Positions 45,285 through 58,383 of a stretch of DNA of 64,000 bases are shown here, piece by piece. The first letter of the stretch is position 1. Each line of letters opens with the position of its first letter. Both the position numbers and the translations under genes were made by a program. The stretch covers positions 868,001-932,000 of the forward strand of contig JBBPEB010000029.1 in assembly GCA_039096225.1 (NCBI GenBank), written 5' to 3'. The notes under the pieces were generated by a model. It saw only the letters and a list, made by a program, of their open reading frames with translations, was not told the DNA's origin and ran no database searches. The DNA comes from Blastocystis sp. Blastoise (lineage: Eukaryota; Sar; Bigyra; Opalinata; Blastocystidae).

Positions 45285-48230
45285 ATGAGTGGATCTCCAA
45301 GACCTCCGGAGAACGTGGATTATATTATGTCTACGAAAGATAGAATTCGTATAACGAATCGTAATCTTCTTTATGCATTATTTGCATTCTGTTCTTTCCT
45401 TCTAATCTTAATTGTCTATGTTGTTACAACTACACATAATCAAATTAAGAATAGTCAGCCTTCTCATTTCGGTACATTCCGTACAGACAGAAAAGAAGAT
45501 ATTGCAGTCATGTTTACCACTTTTTCTGAACCTCAAGTATATATATAGTTTTTTTTTAAATATATTTTTCAAAATTAATAGTCAAGTCTAATTTTAATTA
45601 TAAATATGATTTTATTTATAGGCAGAATGGCCTGATATTACAGATGTTCAACGAAATACTCTTACTTATATGTCATTGATGCCTAATGTTGTTGCCGTTT
45701 TATTCACAGATAGTGATTATTGGCTTAATGAATGTAAACATATGAAAGTCTTATGCTATAGTGATTTCCCGTATGTTTTAATTTTAATTTCATTTTATTG
45801 TAGTTTATGGATTATTATGTATATATATTTACATTATTATTATATAGTAAGAATCCTTATGGTTTACCTTTCTTATTTGGTATGTTTCAAACAGCTATAA
45901 AGAATGTTCCTGGTCGTCCTTTCTACTGTTATATTAACGGAGATATCTTAATTCAACGTACATTAACACCTACACTTCAAGATCTTCAACGTAAAATCGA
46001 GCAAGGAACTCTCTCTCCTAAAGTATATTTTTATATTATGTTTTTTATAATTATTATTATTGATATATTTATGTTTATTATTGTTATATTTATTATTATT
46101 GCTATATTTATGTTTATTATTGTTATATTTATGTTTATGTTTATTATTATTGTTATTATTATTATATATATAGGTGGCTATGTTTACTCAACGTCGTAAT
46201 TTCTATGTGGATCTTTCTGTAGATATGTATACAGACACAGGTATTGATGAGTTATTCGAAACTCAAAAGCGTAAAGCCAGAACCTATTGGGATGCTGCTA
46301 TTGTATATATTGTTATTATTATGTTTATTATTATGTTTATTATGTTTATTATTATTATTATGTTTTTATTATTATTATGTTTATTATTATTATTATGTTT
46401 TTATTATTATTATGTTTATTATTATTATTATTATATTTATTATTATGTTTATTATGTTTATTATTATGTTTATTATGTTTATTATGTTTATTATTATGTT
46501 TATTATTATATTTATTATTATGTTTATTATTTCTTTCAATTTTAGGATCTTTTTGTGTTTACTCCCTCGACTTTCAATTGGGATTTTATGCCTCGTTTTG
46601 TTATTGGTCGTGCCAAATTTGATAATTGGATTATTCAGTATGTAAGTAGAAGTGAAGAAATAGCTATGATTGATGCTACTCAAGCTGGTATATGCTATTA
46701 TTATTACTTATTTTATTCTTTATATATGTATATGAAATGATGAATTTATGATTGTTTGTATTATGGTGAATCTATATATATAGTAATGTTACTTCATCAG
46801 ACAGGAAAGAGAGGTAATCGAAGTGGTGTAAAGAAAGAAAGAGCAGGAGGTGCTGGTCCTGACCCAGGTATATATATATAGATATAGATATAGATATAGA
46901 TATTATTATTGTTATTAACCAAATTATTATTATATTAAATTATTATTTTATTATATTAATATCATTATTATTATATTAATATTATTATTATTATTAACCA
47001 AATTATTATTATACTAATGATTATAGGTAGTAATTTGGTATGGAATGATATTATAGCTGGAGCTATAGAGAAAGGATGTTGTGAAGAAATGTGGTTCTCA
47101 GAACAAGCTCATTATACTCTTATTCCTACAAATCATGGATTATGTTTAGAGAAGAAGGGATCACTGACTTATTTCGAAGATGATTATCAAGAAGATGAAA
47201 AACGAGTGTTTGCTGCTTTCACAACTCATCCTTCTAGTATATATATTGATTAATATACTTATTATACTTATCATTATTATTATTAAACTTATTATACTTA
47301 TACTTATGTTTATGTATATTATTATCTACGTATTATATATTATTATTATACTTATACTTATTATATACATATCTTAGATTGTTTGGTACTTGGTGAGGGT
47401 ACTGTGGATGGAGTTGAGAATCTATATTGTGATACTATTACCTATCTCTTCTATAGACCCGATCAATGCGCGTATATATATATATACATACTATATAATA
47501 CTATAAATATCTTATTCTATCTTCTAGTGATTCCCGTGTTCGTCTGTCTACTTGTTTCAGTAATAAGGAATATAAAGTAATTTGCTCTGCCGCTCGTCCT
47601 GATCTATATCCAGAACAATATTTAGCTCCTCTTAAATATACCAAAGAATCCTATACACATGTATTCGTATTATTAAAGAAAGCTCCTGGCCTTCTTAACT
47701 ATATATCCTTATATATACTATTATTTATATATTATTATTTATATATTATTATTTATATACTATTATTTATATACTATTATTTCTATAACATTATTTCTAT
47801 ATTATTTTTTATATACTATTATTTATATATTATTATTTATATATTATTATTTATATATTATTATTTATATATTATTATTTATATATTATTATTTATATAT
47901 TATTATTTATATATTATTATTTATATATTATTATTTATATATTATTATTTATATATTATTATTTATATACAATACTATTATTTCTATACTATACTATTTC
48001 CTTAATCAATCTACCTTCGTCGCTACATTAGTCCGAATCGTCTTAATGTACCAGGAAGTCACGCGGGAGACATGGGCGTCATCTATATGCGTCGATGGAA
48101 TCATAAAGAGACTTCGTACGGTATGACGCATGGTACGGATTTCAGTATCCTTCATCTCCTTCCTCCTCCTACACCTATGGAAGGACCTCACTTCCCTTAT
48201 TTAGGTCTAGCTGTTCTTACTTTTAACTAA
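45285..48230 (+). CDS. Type II membrane protein with nucleotide-diphospho-sugar transferase-like domain
   Basis: A short cytosolic N-terminus precedes one membrane anchor (LLYALFAFCSFLLILIVYVV, residues about 28-49), then a lumenal domain, the layout of a Golgi or ER glycosyltransferase. GT-A-like signals are AVMFTTFSEP, VVAVLFTDSDYW, NPYGLPFLFGMFQTA, then FYCYINGDILI with an NGD acid triad in the position of the DXD motif. VAMFTQRRN, LFVFTPSTF...MPRFVIGR and MIDATQAVMLLHQTG follow. A C-terminal region of about 230 residues (VWNDIIAGAIEKGCC...; SHAGDMGVIYMRRWN) follows the catalytic part. Introns are GT-AG except the last, a U12-type AT-AC intron (47703-48014). Donor and acceptor substrates are unknown. 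Confidence 0.78.
47703..48014 (+). other. U12-type (minor spliceosome) AT-AC intron
   Basis: The intron starts ATATCCTT directly after codon TAT (PGLLNY). It ends TTTCCTTAATCAATCTAC, with the branch-site consensus TTCCTTAAT whose adenosine is 9 nt before the terminal AC. Joining gives LLNY-LRRYISPNRLN in frame (phase 0). The 312-nt body is mostly a 14-nt A/T tandem repeat (TATTATTTATATAT-like, 47815-47960). No GT-AG choice restores this frame. Confidence 0.9.
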
Positions 48231-50203
48231 TTATTATAACACAAGAATTGAAAATTGATTGTCTATCCTTGACTCTATATATGACATGATTGTGTTTTAT
48301 TGACATTCAAGAGACACGTGATTATTATATTGTTCTGAAACATTATTTTTTTTTATAATTATTAAATATTCTATTTATAATATGTATCCTCTATATTTCA
48401 TTTTTATATACATATCTTTTCCTTATTATTATTTCTTATTTTTATTTTATTTTTTATTAATTCTTATATATATCTTTTTCTTTATGGCTTTATTTATATT
48501 TTTCATATTTTTATTATTCATATTCATTTATATATTAGCATACTTTTCATATAAATATATATATTTCTTTTTCTTCTAAAATTATTCATTTTTTTTTTAA
48601 ATATTTTTTAATATTATTTTTCTTTTTTTTTTTAATTCTATATAATTATTGTTTATATATATTCATTTCCTTATTTTGTCTCATATCTATTTTTTACTTG
48701 TATTTCTTTTAAATTTTCTTTTCCTTCGTATTCAATTCTATTAATTTATATAATTATATTAATATGTATATATGTATTTGTATACACTTGTATATTTTTT
48801 TGTTTTTTTTATGAACTATTTGTATATCTATATAATTATTATTTTTCTGTATGAAATATTGTTTTTCTGTCCATAAAGCATATCTTTTCTATAAAGTACT
48901 TTGTAAAAAATGTTCTTTTGTTAAAATATAAAAAATTATTTGAGAATTTTTTAAAAATAAATGAAATAAAAAAACGATAAAAACAAAATTGTATAAAATA
49001 CCTGTTGTTGTCTTTGAATATCTATAAACATATTTATCTTGTTTTGAATCCAAAATACAATAAATGTAATTTGAATCGATTGTCATTAAGAGTCATATTT
49101 TAACTAATATATATGCATATATTTTTTAAAATAATGAGCTAATTAAATCATCATTTTCATGACTTTATTCTAAAATAATTGTGAAATCATCTAATTGTTA
49201 TTGTTAATCATACTTATTCTATGTATAATACGGGATCTAGAATGTAAACAACATTAAATGGAAACATAAAACTACCAATTTTATGAGTAATTTCATCTTT
49301 TAAAGAATCAAATACATTTGTAATGATTCTCTTTAAGATAAATTATATCTTATAGTTATATCAGTAAGCTAATTTACACTCTATTCAATTATTTATATAT
49401 ATTTACATTTTCAATAATTTTGAAATAACACTTTGTTAACACTTGAACGAATATGAGAGTGATACAGTCAAGCTACTTTAATTATTAATAATTTAATAAA
49501 CTATGTATAATCACTTTTAAATGCTTTGCTAGCAATTAATTGATTTCGAGAGTAATTTATAGGAATTTGAGAGTTCGAGTCAGACTAATAGGATTATTAC
49601 GTTGTTAAACATATAAGAATTCAGTATATATAATAAAGCATCTCTTTGTCTTGAAAGAAAGCATGACAATGTTCATTGATAAAAGGATGAGAAATGTAAA
49701 GTGATTTCGATTCAAAAAACGTTTTATATTATATAAGATATCTAATGATTTTACAAGACAATAGTCATAAAACACATTTAGTTTCCAAAAGAAAACCTTC
49801 AGTTTAATCTTGAATATTCTCATTATTTCCCTGGATCTTCTTCTATTTCTAAGATTATAAGGATGTTGCCCAAAGTAGTTTCTCCTTTTTTCCTGAAAGG
49901 ACATGGTTCATCTCTATCATTTCCCCATCGACTTCCATCGGATGTTTCCCCTTAAAACGACTCTAGGAAGATTGGTGGAACATCAAATTGATTTTATAAT
50001 TTATATACACTTTCGTTGTCATTGATGAATCACTTTACAGATGGCTACACATTATTTCTAAAATATTTTTTTTTATTCTTTCTTTATAGAATAGTTTTTA
50101 TTCTAGTTCATATTCATTAAACAGCCGTTTGTTTAATAAAGTATATTACTTATATTATGGAATAGTTCATCAATCTTGATCTAACTCTATTTTTTTTGTA
50201 TAG
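48231..50203. other. 2-kb intergenic region
   Basis: T-rich first half with low-complexity frames (48382-48579). The second half carries a 99-codon frame on the minus strand listed separately as doubtful. Confidence 0.5.
49605..49904 (-). CDS. Doubtful 99-residue open frame
   Basis: This intronless frame starts MSFQEKRRNYFGQHPYNLRNRRR, is basic at the N-terminus, and carries one hydrophobic stretch (FTFLILLSMNIVMLSF). Composition is less repetitive than other spacer frames, but no family is recognised and codon use is not distinctive. It may be a species-specific gene or chance. Confidence 0.2.
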   Translation of the reverse strand: MSFQEKRRNYFGQHPYNLRNRRRSREIMRIFKIKLKVFFWKLNVFYDYCLVKSLDILYNIKRFLNRNHFTFLILLSMNIVMLSFKTKRCFIIYTEFLYV

Positions 50204-53200
50204 ATGCAGAGAGTTTTGAATTATGCTTTACGTAACTACAGTATCCCCGTTAGAAATGCTGTAGCTAGACGTGTTTTTAGTACCATGAAGCCTTTTGCTC
50301 CTTGTTTCCAAGTATTTTTATATTTTATTTCTGTTCATTTTTGTTGCTTATATATATATTTTTGAAATTTATAAAGCTTATTTGTTGTTTATTATTATAT
50401 GCTTTATTTGATGCTTTTTGCTTTTAAAAATTTATTTTTATTTTTATATATATTCCTTTATAGTTTGTGGATCGTGCTGTAGGTCCTAATGAAAAAGATA
50501 CCAAGGAAATGCTATCTGTTCTTGGCTTTAAGAGTCTTGAAGAACTTATTGATAACACCGTTCCTAAGAATATTCGTAGACCTGTATCTATTTTTAATTA
50601 TTTTCTATTTATTATTATTCTTATTTTTGATTGTTATATATATATATATTTTTTTTAAATATTATAAATCTATGAATGATTATAATTATTTTCAATGTTT
50701 CTATCTATGTTGCTATAGGAAATGAATACAATTGAACCTCTTTCTGAAGAAGAAGCTCTTGCTAAACTTCGTGGTTATTCCAAAATGAATAAGATTCAAA
50801 AGAGTTATATAGGTACTGGCTGGTATAACAATTATATGCCTACTGTTATTTTACGTAATGTCCTTGAAAACCCTGGCTGGTATACTGGCTATACTCCTTA
50901 TCAAGCTGAAATCTCTCAAGTATTTATTATTGTTGTTTATTATATTTTGTTTTTTATTTTTGTTTATTATATTATTTTTGTTTATTATATGTTATTTTTT
51001 ATTTTTGTTTATTATATGTTATTGTTTATTTTTGCTTATTATATATTATTTTTTATTATCAATTAATTATTATCTATTTAAAATAATAATAATTATTTAT
51101 TCTCTACTATATTATATAGGGTCGTTTAGAGGCTTTATTAAGTTATCAAACTATGATATCTGATTTAACTGGTTTACCTATTTCTAATGCTTCTCTTCTT
51201 GATGATGCTACTGCTGGAGCTGAAGCTTTTAAAATGGCTCATGTTCATTGTAAAGAAAAACGTAATAAGTTCTTTGTTGCTGAAGATTGCCATCCTCAAA
51301 CAATTGCTTGTATTAAAATGAGAGCTAAATTACAAGGAGTACAAGTCGTCGTCGGTAATCCTGCTACTACTGATTTCTCTACTAAGGAGTATAGTGGTTG
51401 TATTGTTCAATACCCTAATACTTATGGTAGCTTACAAGATTTCTCAGGTATTAGTGATAATGTCCATAAATCTGGTGGTCTTTTCATTGCTGCTTCCGAT
51501 ATATATATTATAGATCATTTAGTATTGGCTATTTTATTATTATATAATAATATAATAATATTATAATATAATAATATAATAATAATATAATAATATAATA
51601 ATATAATAATATAATAATATTATAATATTATAATATTATAATATAATAATATAATAATATAATAATATTATAATATTATAATATATAATATAATAATATA
51701 TAATATATAATATATAATATATAGATCTTCTTGCTCTTACCGTTATTCATCCTCCAAGTGAATTTAACGTCGATGTTTGTATTGGTTCTACTCAAAGATT
51801 TGGTAATCCTCTTGGATTCGGTGGTCCCTCTGCTGGATTCATGTCCGTTAAGTCTGAACACGTGCGTAAGATGCCCGGTAGAATTATTGGTGTTTCTAAA
51901 GATTCTGATGGTGAAATTGCTTTACGTTTAGCTCTTCAAGCTCGTGAACAACATATTCGTAGAGATAAAGCTACTTCTAATATTTGTACTGCTCAAGCTC
52001 TTATGGCTAACCTTGTATATATATTTGATATTTTAATATATTTTATTGTTATATATTTTTGCTATTTTAATATATTTTATTGTTATATATATTTGATATT
52101 TTAATATATTTTATTGTTATATATTTTTGCTATTTTAATATATCTTATTATAATATATTTGTATATATTAATAATATATATTTTATGTGTCTATAGTCCG
52201 TATTCTATGCTATATACCATGGTCCTGAAGGTCTTCAAAAGATAGCTAATAGAGTACATCATATGGCTTCTGCCTTCGATATGGGGGTCAATAGCTCTGG
52301 ATTCCAAACAGATAAGAAACCTTATTTCGATACTGTTACTATTACTGTATATATATTAATAATTTATTGTGTTTTATAATAAATTTTAGATAACTCTATG
52401 TTTTTTATTATAATATATATATTATAATATATATAGGTACCAAGTGCTAGTGAAATCATGAAAGTTGCTGAAAATAAGGATATCTTATTACGTAAGATTG
52501 ATAATACACACGTTTCTGTGTCTTTCGATGAAACTACTACTTCTGAAGATTTACAAAAACTTCTTTCTGTTTTCAACTGCAACAAGGGACTTGAAGAACT
52601 TGATAGAACTGCTTCTAATGAAATTCCTTCTTCTTTCAAGAGATCGGGTAAGATCTTAGATTATCCTGTTTTCAATGATTATCATGTATATATAATATAA
52701 TATAATTATAATAATTATTAAAATAATAATATATATGTATATAGTCTGAACATTTAATGACTCGTTATTTACATAAATTAGAAAGCAAAGATTTATCATT
52801 GAATTATTCTATGATTACTTTAGGTTCATGTACTATGAAATTAAATGGTACTAGTACTATGATTCCTATTACTTGGCCTGAATTCACAGAAATACACCCC
52901 TATGCTCCTAAAGAATCTACTAAAGGTTATTTAAAGATGATTGATGATATGAATAAGATGTATATATATATATAATTATAAAATTAATAATTTAAAAGAA
53001 TAATATTCTTAAATTAAATTTCTATTAAATCAATAATTATCTTTTAAATAAGAATAACTTTATAAATAACTCTATTTTCTGTGATGTCACTGGTTTTAAG
53101 AAGATGTCTTTCCAACCTAACTCTGGTGCTGCTGGTGAATTTGCTGGATTATTATGTGTACGTAAATATTTAGATTCTATTCATGAAGAAAAGAGAAATA

Positions 53201-54650
53201 TTTGTTTATTACCTACTTCTGCTCATGGTACCAATCCTGCTTCTGCACATATGGCTGGATTCCAAGTTATTGATGTTAAGAATAAACAAGATGGTTCTGT
53301 TGATATGAAAGATTTTGCTGATAAGATTCATCAATATAAAGATAATTTAGGTGTATTTATGATTACTTATCCTTCTACTTATGGTATTTTCGATGAAGAT
53401 ATTCGTGAAATGGTCGATATGGTTCACGCTGCTGGTGCTCAAGTATATATGGATGGTGCTAATATGAATGCTCAAGTTGGTTATACTTGTCCTGGATTTA
53501 TTGGTGCCGATGTATGTCACTTGAATCTTCATAAAACATTTGGTATGCCTCATGGAGGTGGTGGTCCAGGTGTAGGTGCTATTGGTATATATATATTATT
53601 ATATATATAGTATTATATATATAGTATTATATATTATTATATATTATTATTATATATTATTATTATATATTATTATTATATATTATTATTATATATTATT
53701 ATTATATATTATTATTATATATTATTATTATATAATATACTATATATATAGGTGTTACTGAACATCTTACTCCTTTCTTACCTGCTCATCCTATCGTTCC
53801 TACTGGAGGTGAAAAGGGTATATATATATATTATATATATCTATATAACTTTCAATATTAATATATATATATATATATTATAGGTGAATTAGTAGCTGCT
53901 GCTCCTTACGGTTCTGCTGATTTACTTCCCATTACTTGGATGTATATGAATATGTTAGGTACTCAAGGCCTTAAGAGAGTTACTGCTACCGCTATTCTTA
54001 ATGCTAATTATATGGCTAAGAAATTATCTGGATATTATGATGTATATATATATTATATTCTATATTAATAATTATATTCTATATTAATTATTATATTCTA
54101 TATTAATTATTATATTTTATATTCATTATTTCATAATATAACAAATATATATTATTATATAATAATATAGGTAATGTTTAAGGGTGCTAAAGGAATGTGT
54201 GGTCATGAGTTTATTATTGATATGAAGCCATTTAAACAATATGGTATTACTGAAACTGATATCGCTAAGAGATTAATTGATTATGGTTTCCATGCACCTA
54301 CAATGTCCTTCCCTGTACATGAAAGTCTTATGATTGAACCTACTGAATCTGAAGATAAAGGAATGCTTGATAGAATGGTGAATGCTCTTATTTGTATTCG
54401 TAAAGAAATTGATGATATTGCTACAGGTAAAGTAGATAAGAATAATAATCCACTTAAGAATGCTCCTCATACTGCTAGAGCTATTGCTTCTGATAAATGG
54501 GATCATCCTTATTCACGTAATTTAGCTGCTTATCCTTCTCCTGAAGCTATTGATAATAAATTCTGGCCTGCTGTAGGTAGAGTTGATAATGTCTATGGTG
54601 ATCGTCATCTTATTACTACTGTCAAAGGATTTGAAAAGAAACTTGAATAA
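50204..54650 (+). CDS. GLDC: Glycine dehydrogenase (decarboxylating), P-protein of the glycine cleavage system
   Basis: PLP enzyme that decarboxylates glycine and passes the aminomethyl group to H-protein in mitochondria. The N-terminus [28 protein letters not shown] is a presequence-like basic segment. The single chain contains both P-protein halves: [130 protein letters not shown] and [18 protein letters not shown], where the HKTF Lys binds PLP. About 950 residues, as in the homodimeric family. Two introns, at 51499-51724 and about 52960-53075, do not fit GT-AG. Confidence 0.95.
51539..51720. repeat. (ATAATA)n-type intronic A/T repeat
   Basis: An imperfect ATAATATA/ATTATA array fills the AT-AG intron of the glycine decarboxylase gene. 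Confidence 0.8.
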
Positions 54651-55180
54651 ATAAATAATAATGTCATCTTATTATTATTTACAATCATTTCTAATTTGAT
54701 GATATATTATTATATATAAAATTTGTGTTGTTTGAACTCTTATGCTTTTTTTTTCTTATATTTGAATTTTACTTTTGACTTTATCTACATATATTTAAGA
54801 TAGATATTGTTTTGTATTGATTATTCTTTTAAATAAAATATTTTATTTTGATGAATAAATAAATGAAAATAATCTAATTATGATGACAGAAATAAATAGA
54901 TATTAAAATAACATTAATACAACTAAACCACATGAATATATTTTATTGAAGAGCTAATCAAAACAAATGAATGACAACAAAAACAAATAAAGAAAAGATA
55001 GAGAAAGAAAAAAAAAAAGAATAAACAAGCCAATAGATTCTAAATAGAGTAGTATTAAAAAAAAAAGAAAGAATTAAAAAAAAAATAATATGTAATATTT
55101 ATCAGAAAAGATTTATATGTTAAAATAAAAACAAATAATAATTCATATTGTAAAAAGATATTTTTTTTTAATAAAAAAAT
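54651..55180. other. Intergenic between convergent genes
   Basis: AT-rich, A-tract-rich sequence. No gene seen. Confidence 0.55.
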
Positions 55181-56077
55181 TTAATTCTTCTTTTCGAATT
55201 CTGCTCCTTCTTTAATTGTTTCTCTTACTCTTCTATCATATTCTGTTCTATTTTCATTATATAATCGTGAAGCTTCATAATTAGCAGGAGATGAAGGATT
55301 AGGATCTGTTAATAATGATTGAATAGAAAGAAGAATAGCAGCAACATCATAACTAGGTGTCCAATTTGTATTTAATATATCCAAACAAATAGAACCATTA
55401 CCATATACTATAGAAGAAGATAAAGATTATATTAATAATAATAATAAATAAAATAAATATAATAAAAATAATATAATATAATAAATATAATAAAAATAAT
55501 AAAAAAAAAATAAATAAAATAAATAAAATAAAATAAATAATATAATATAATAAATAAAATATACCATTAGGATGATAGACTTTAGTAATAAAAGAAACTT
55601 TTGGAGGATCATTAGGATAAGTTTCTTTGAATGAAAGAGATAATTTGAAGACACCTATAAATAAATAAATAAATATATTATATATAATCTACATACCACC
55701 TTCCCAAGGAGTTCCAGCAGGACTATATATTTGAAATATAGAAATAAATTAAATAAGAAACACTGTTTTACAAAAAAAAAATATTATAATCAAAAGAAAC
55801 AAATATAATTTCATATGCTATTTACCCAACAATCAATCCAGTCCATTCCTATATATATATATATATAAATAAAAGAGTTGATCAACACGGCAATATATAA
55901 AAAATATAGAAAAAGATTACATGTAGGAGATGAATAGTGAATTTAATGAATAATATATACCATAATATCAGTTCCAGTAGGAGCAGCACAAATTCCAGTA
56001 GGAGGTTCGACTTTCAGTTTCTTTAAATCTCTTAATAAACGTTTTCCGGCTTCAGATAAAGTAGGTCTAGTAGGCAT
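55181..56077 (-). CDS. Ubiquitin-conjugating enzyme E2, RAD6/UBE2A-like
   Basis: UBC fold with the active-site cysteine in [88 protein letters not shown] and [12 protein letters not shown] follow RAD6/UBE2A closely. RAD6-type E2s ubiquitinate histone H2B and act in DNA-damage tolerance. The start [12 protein letters not shown] is at 56077; the acidic tail of yeast Rad6 is absent (ends EFEKKN), as in UBE2A/B. Several introns of the GG|GT type rejoin in frame; all GT-AG. Confidence 0.9.
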
Positions 56078-56642
56078 TTGAGTCGATAATAATAAAAAAT
56101 TAAAAAATAAAATTATATAAATTAATTTAAAGAAATTTTTTGAAAAAACCCGATTTCCAGAAATGTTCTGGAATGTTTTTAATTTGAATAGAAAATCATG
56201 ATTAAATGTGAAAAATGACTTGAATTTTGTTGATTTCATAATAAATGACTGAAACAAGAATTCAGTTACAGAGAAAAAAAATAGTTTTTTGATATGATAT
56301 TTGGGTAGAATAAGTTTTTTTGAATGAATTTGTTGTGGATAGAGATATACTAGGTATTTAGAAGAAGATGAAAAAAATATGTTGATTTGATAAAAATGAG
56401 TGAAAGTATACAAGTTGATTGACAGTAAATTGATTAAAAAGGGATGAAAACGAAACAAACAAGAATGAACATATATATACATGATTTTTTCCCACTAACA
56501 AAAGTTATTGAATAACAATTATTGATAATACAAATAAAATAACTTGAAGTATTGTTTGCAAATATAAAGAGATAAGGAATATATATAGATATAAATAAAA
56601 TTATAGTAGAGAAATAAAGGAATAATGAAAAATAAAAGTTGT
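56078..56642. other. Intergenic between two minus-strand genes
   Basis: Open frames on the minus strand (56077-56482) are Phe/Ser/Leu low complexity upstream of the E2 start and are rejected as coding. No other gene seen. Confidence 0.5.
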
Positions 56643-56973
56643 TTAATATGATATTTGTGTAATTGGAGTATAATTAAGATGAACTTCATTTTTAGGTCCA
56701 AAACGAACGCCCAAACAGAATGAATAGAGATCTAAGAAAGGATTAAAGTTACTTTGAAGAGAAAGTGAAGTCGATGGAGAAATAGGTTCTAAAAGAGAAA
56801 GACTTATTGCACCTGTACCATTAATAGATGTATTATAGAATATAGAATAGAATGTAGAATATATATTATTATTATTATTATTATTTATACTTTAATTTAA
56901 CACCAGTTCTAGGGAAATCAAATAAAGCAGCTAATGTAGTCATTGCCTATATAATAATAATAATAATAATTTG

Positions 56974-57012
<39 letters not shown>

Positions 57013-57584
57013 CAGAATATGTACATTAAAATGAAGAGCGGTATTTGCAGGATAGACATGAAGACTTGCAGCTAATTTGACATTTTTAGTTACATTCTAA
57101 TAATATATAATAATAATAAGTTGTATATCTTAAATAATAATTAAAAAAAAATAATAATAATAATAAATAAATAAATATATACCTTTAAATAATGAATAAA
57201 TAAATTATGACCTCCAGTAGCAGCAATAATATATGTATATAAAGGATTTGTATATTTAAAAGCACCAGAAACAAACCAATTCTTATTACTAATACAATCC
57301 CATACTAATTCAGCTATAGAAATAATATATAGAATAATAAAATAAATAGAATAATAAAATAAAAAAAATAGAATAAATAAAATACATAATATAAAACATA
57401 ATAAACTTAAAAAAACATAAATAAATAAATAAACATACTACCAATATGAATATTATTATTAATAGCTTGTAAATAAGTTCCACGAATACCACTGAAAGTA
57501 TTAAAACAAAACTGAAGACCAAAATCAGAAGCAGTATAATTCATCATCATATCAGCCATATTATGTTTTTTAGATTTAATATAC

Positions 57585-57662
<78 letters not shown>

Positions 57663-58100
57663 AAAATAAAAATAAATGTATATATATCTACATTTAAAAT
57701 AAAATTATATATATCTACATTTAAAATAAAATTATATATATCTAAAATAAAAATAAATACATACATCCCAATCAAAAGTAAATTTAAAGTTTTCATTATA
57801 TTTGAAAATTGTTTTTTGTTTTAAAAGACCACTACCACTAGCAAAGAAAATAGCAAAAAGGTTAGGATCATCATAAACTGCAGAACCAGAATAAACAGGA
57901 GTTTTATTTGAATGAACAGATCTAAATTGAAAATTGAAATTTTTGTAAGGATAAGAAAAAACAGAGAATAATCCACTATCTCTGTCATCAGTATCTAACA
58001 CTTTGATGACATCATTCCACATTTCAGAATAAACACCAGGGTTTTTAATTTCTTCTATAGGCTTAGAAGGAGTATTTACAGGTATTTCAGGAGTAGACAT
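56643..58100 (-). CDS. Tom40-like mitochondrial outer-membrane beta-barrel (porin-3 family)
   Basis: Likely pore of the TOM protein-import complex. After a Pro/Lys-rich leader (MSTPEIPVNTPSKPIEE) come alternating beta-strand segments: NFNFQFRSVHS, YDDPNLFAIFFASGSG, ASDFGLQFCFNTFSGIRGTYLQAINNNIHIG, ELVWDC, WFVSGAFKYT, NVKLAASLHVYPAN, SLFGVRFGPKNEVHLNY and a C-terminal strand ending in an aromatic (ITQISY). The TYLQ...IHIGAEL segment and the SINGTGAISLSL segment correspond best to Tom40 rather than VDAC. About 300 residues. Most introns are GT-AG; the one at 56830-56890 is best read as GT-AC. The 5' end lies 283 bp from the next gene, with AATCGCGGTTATTT at 58199-58212. Confidence 0.7.
57588..57660. 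repeat. (TA)n tract in an intron
   Basis: About 35 TA units within the first intron of the Tom40-like gene, next to tandem TCTAAAATAAAAATAAATA-like blocks (57660-57760). Confidence 0.85.
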
Positions 58101-58383
58101 TGTTGAAGTAAATAGATTATTTTAACAGAAAGAACGAAATTGTTAATTAATCTTTATGGAGAAAGAATAAAAGAAACAAGAAATGCTTCTCCATTAGAAT
58201 CGCGGTTATTTCTTTTCATTCACGCTTTTTTTCACATCTATTCTTTTTTTATTTGAAAATAGGATAAATTGTATTATTTCCATTATTCTACGTCATTTTT
58301 GTTGATTGATGTATATTATTATTATTACTTTAGCTTTTTATTCTATACTCCTCCTCTTTAATTCATAGATACAGGAAAAAAAT
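58101..58383. promoter_or_regulatory. Divergent promoter with AATCGCGGTTATTT
   Basis: 283 bp between the start codons of the Tom40-like gene (-) and the unrecognised plus-strand gene. AATCGCGGTTATTT at 58199-58212 shares 12 bases with the reverse complement of 42630-42641 upstream of another gene. Confidence 0.5.

Noticed and set aside
55943-56482. 179-codon minus-strand frame covering the start of the E2 gene
   Set aside because: Only its last part ([12 protein letters not shown] onward) matches the E2 family; the upstream portion is Phe/Ser/Leu low complexity typical of AT-rich 5' DNA, so the start was set at 56077.
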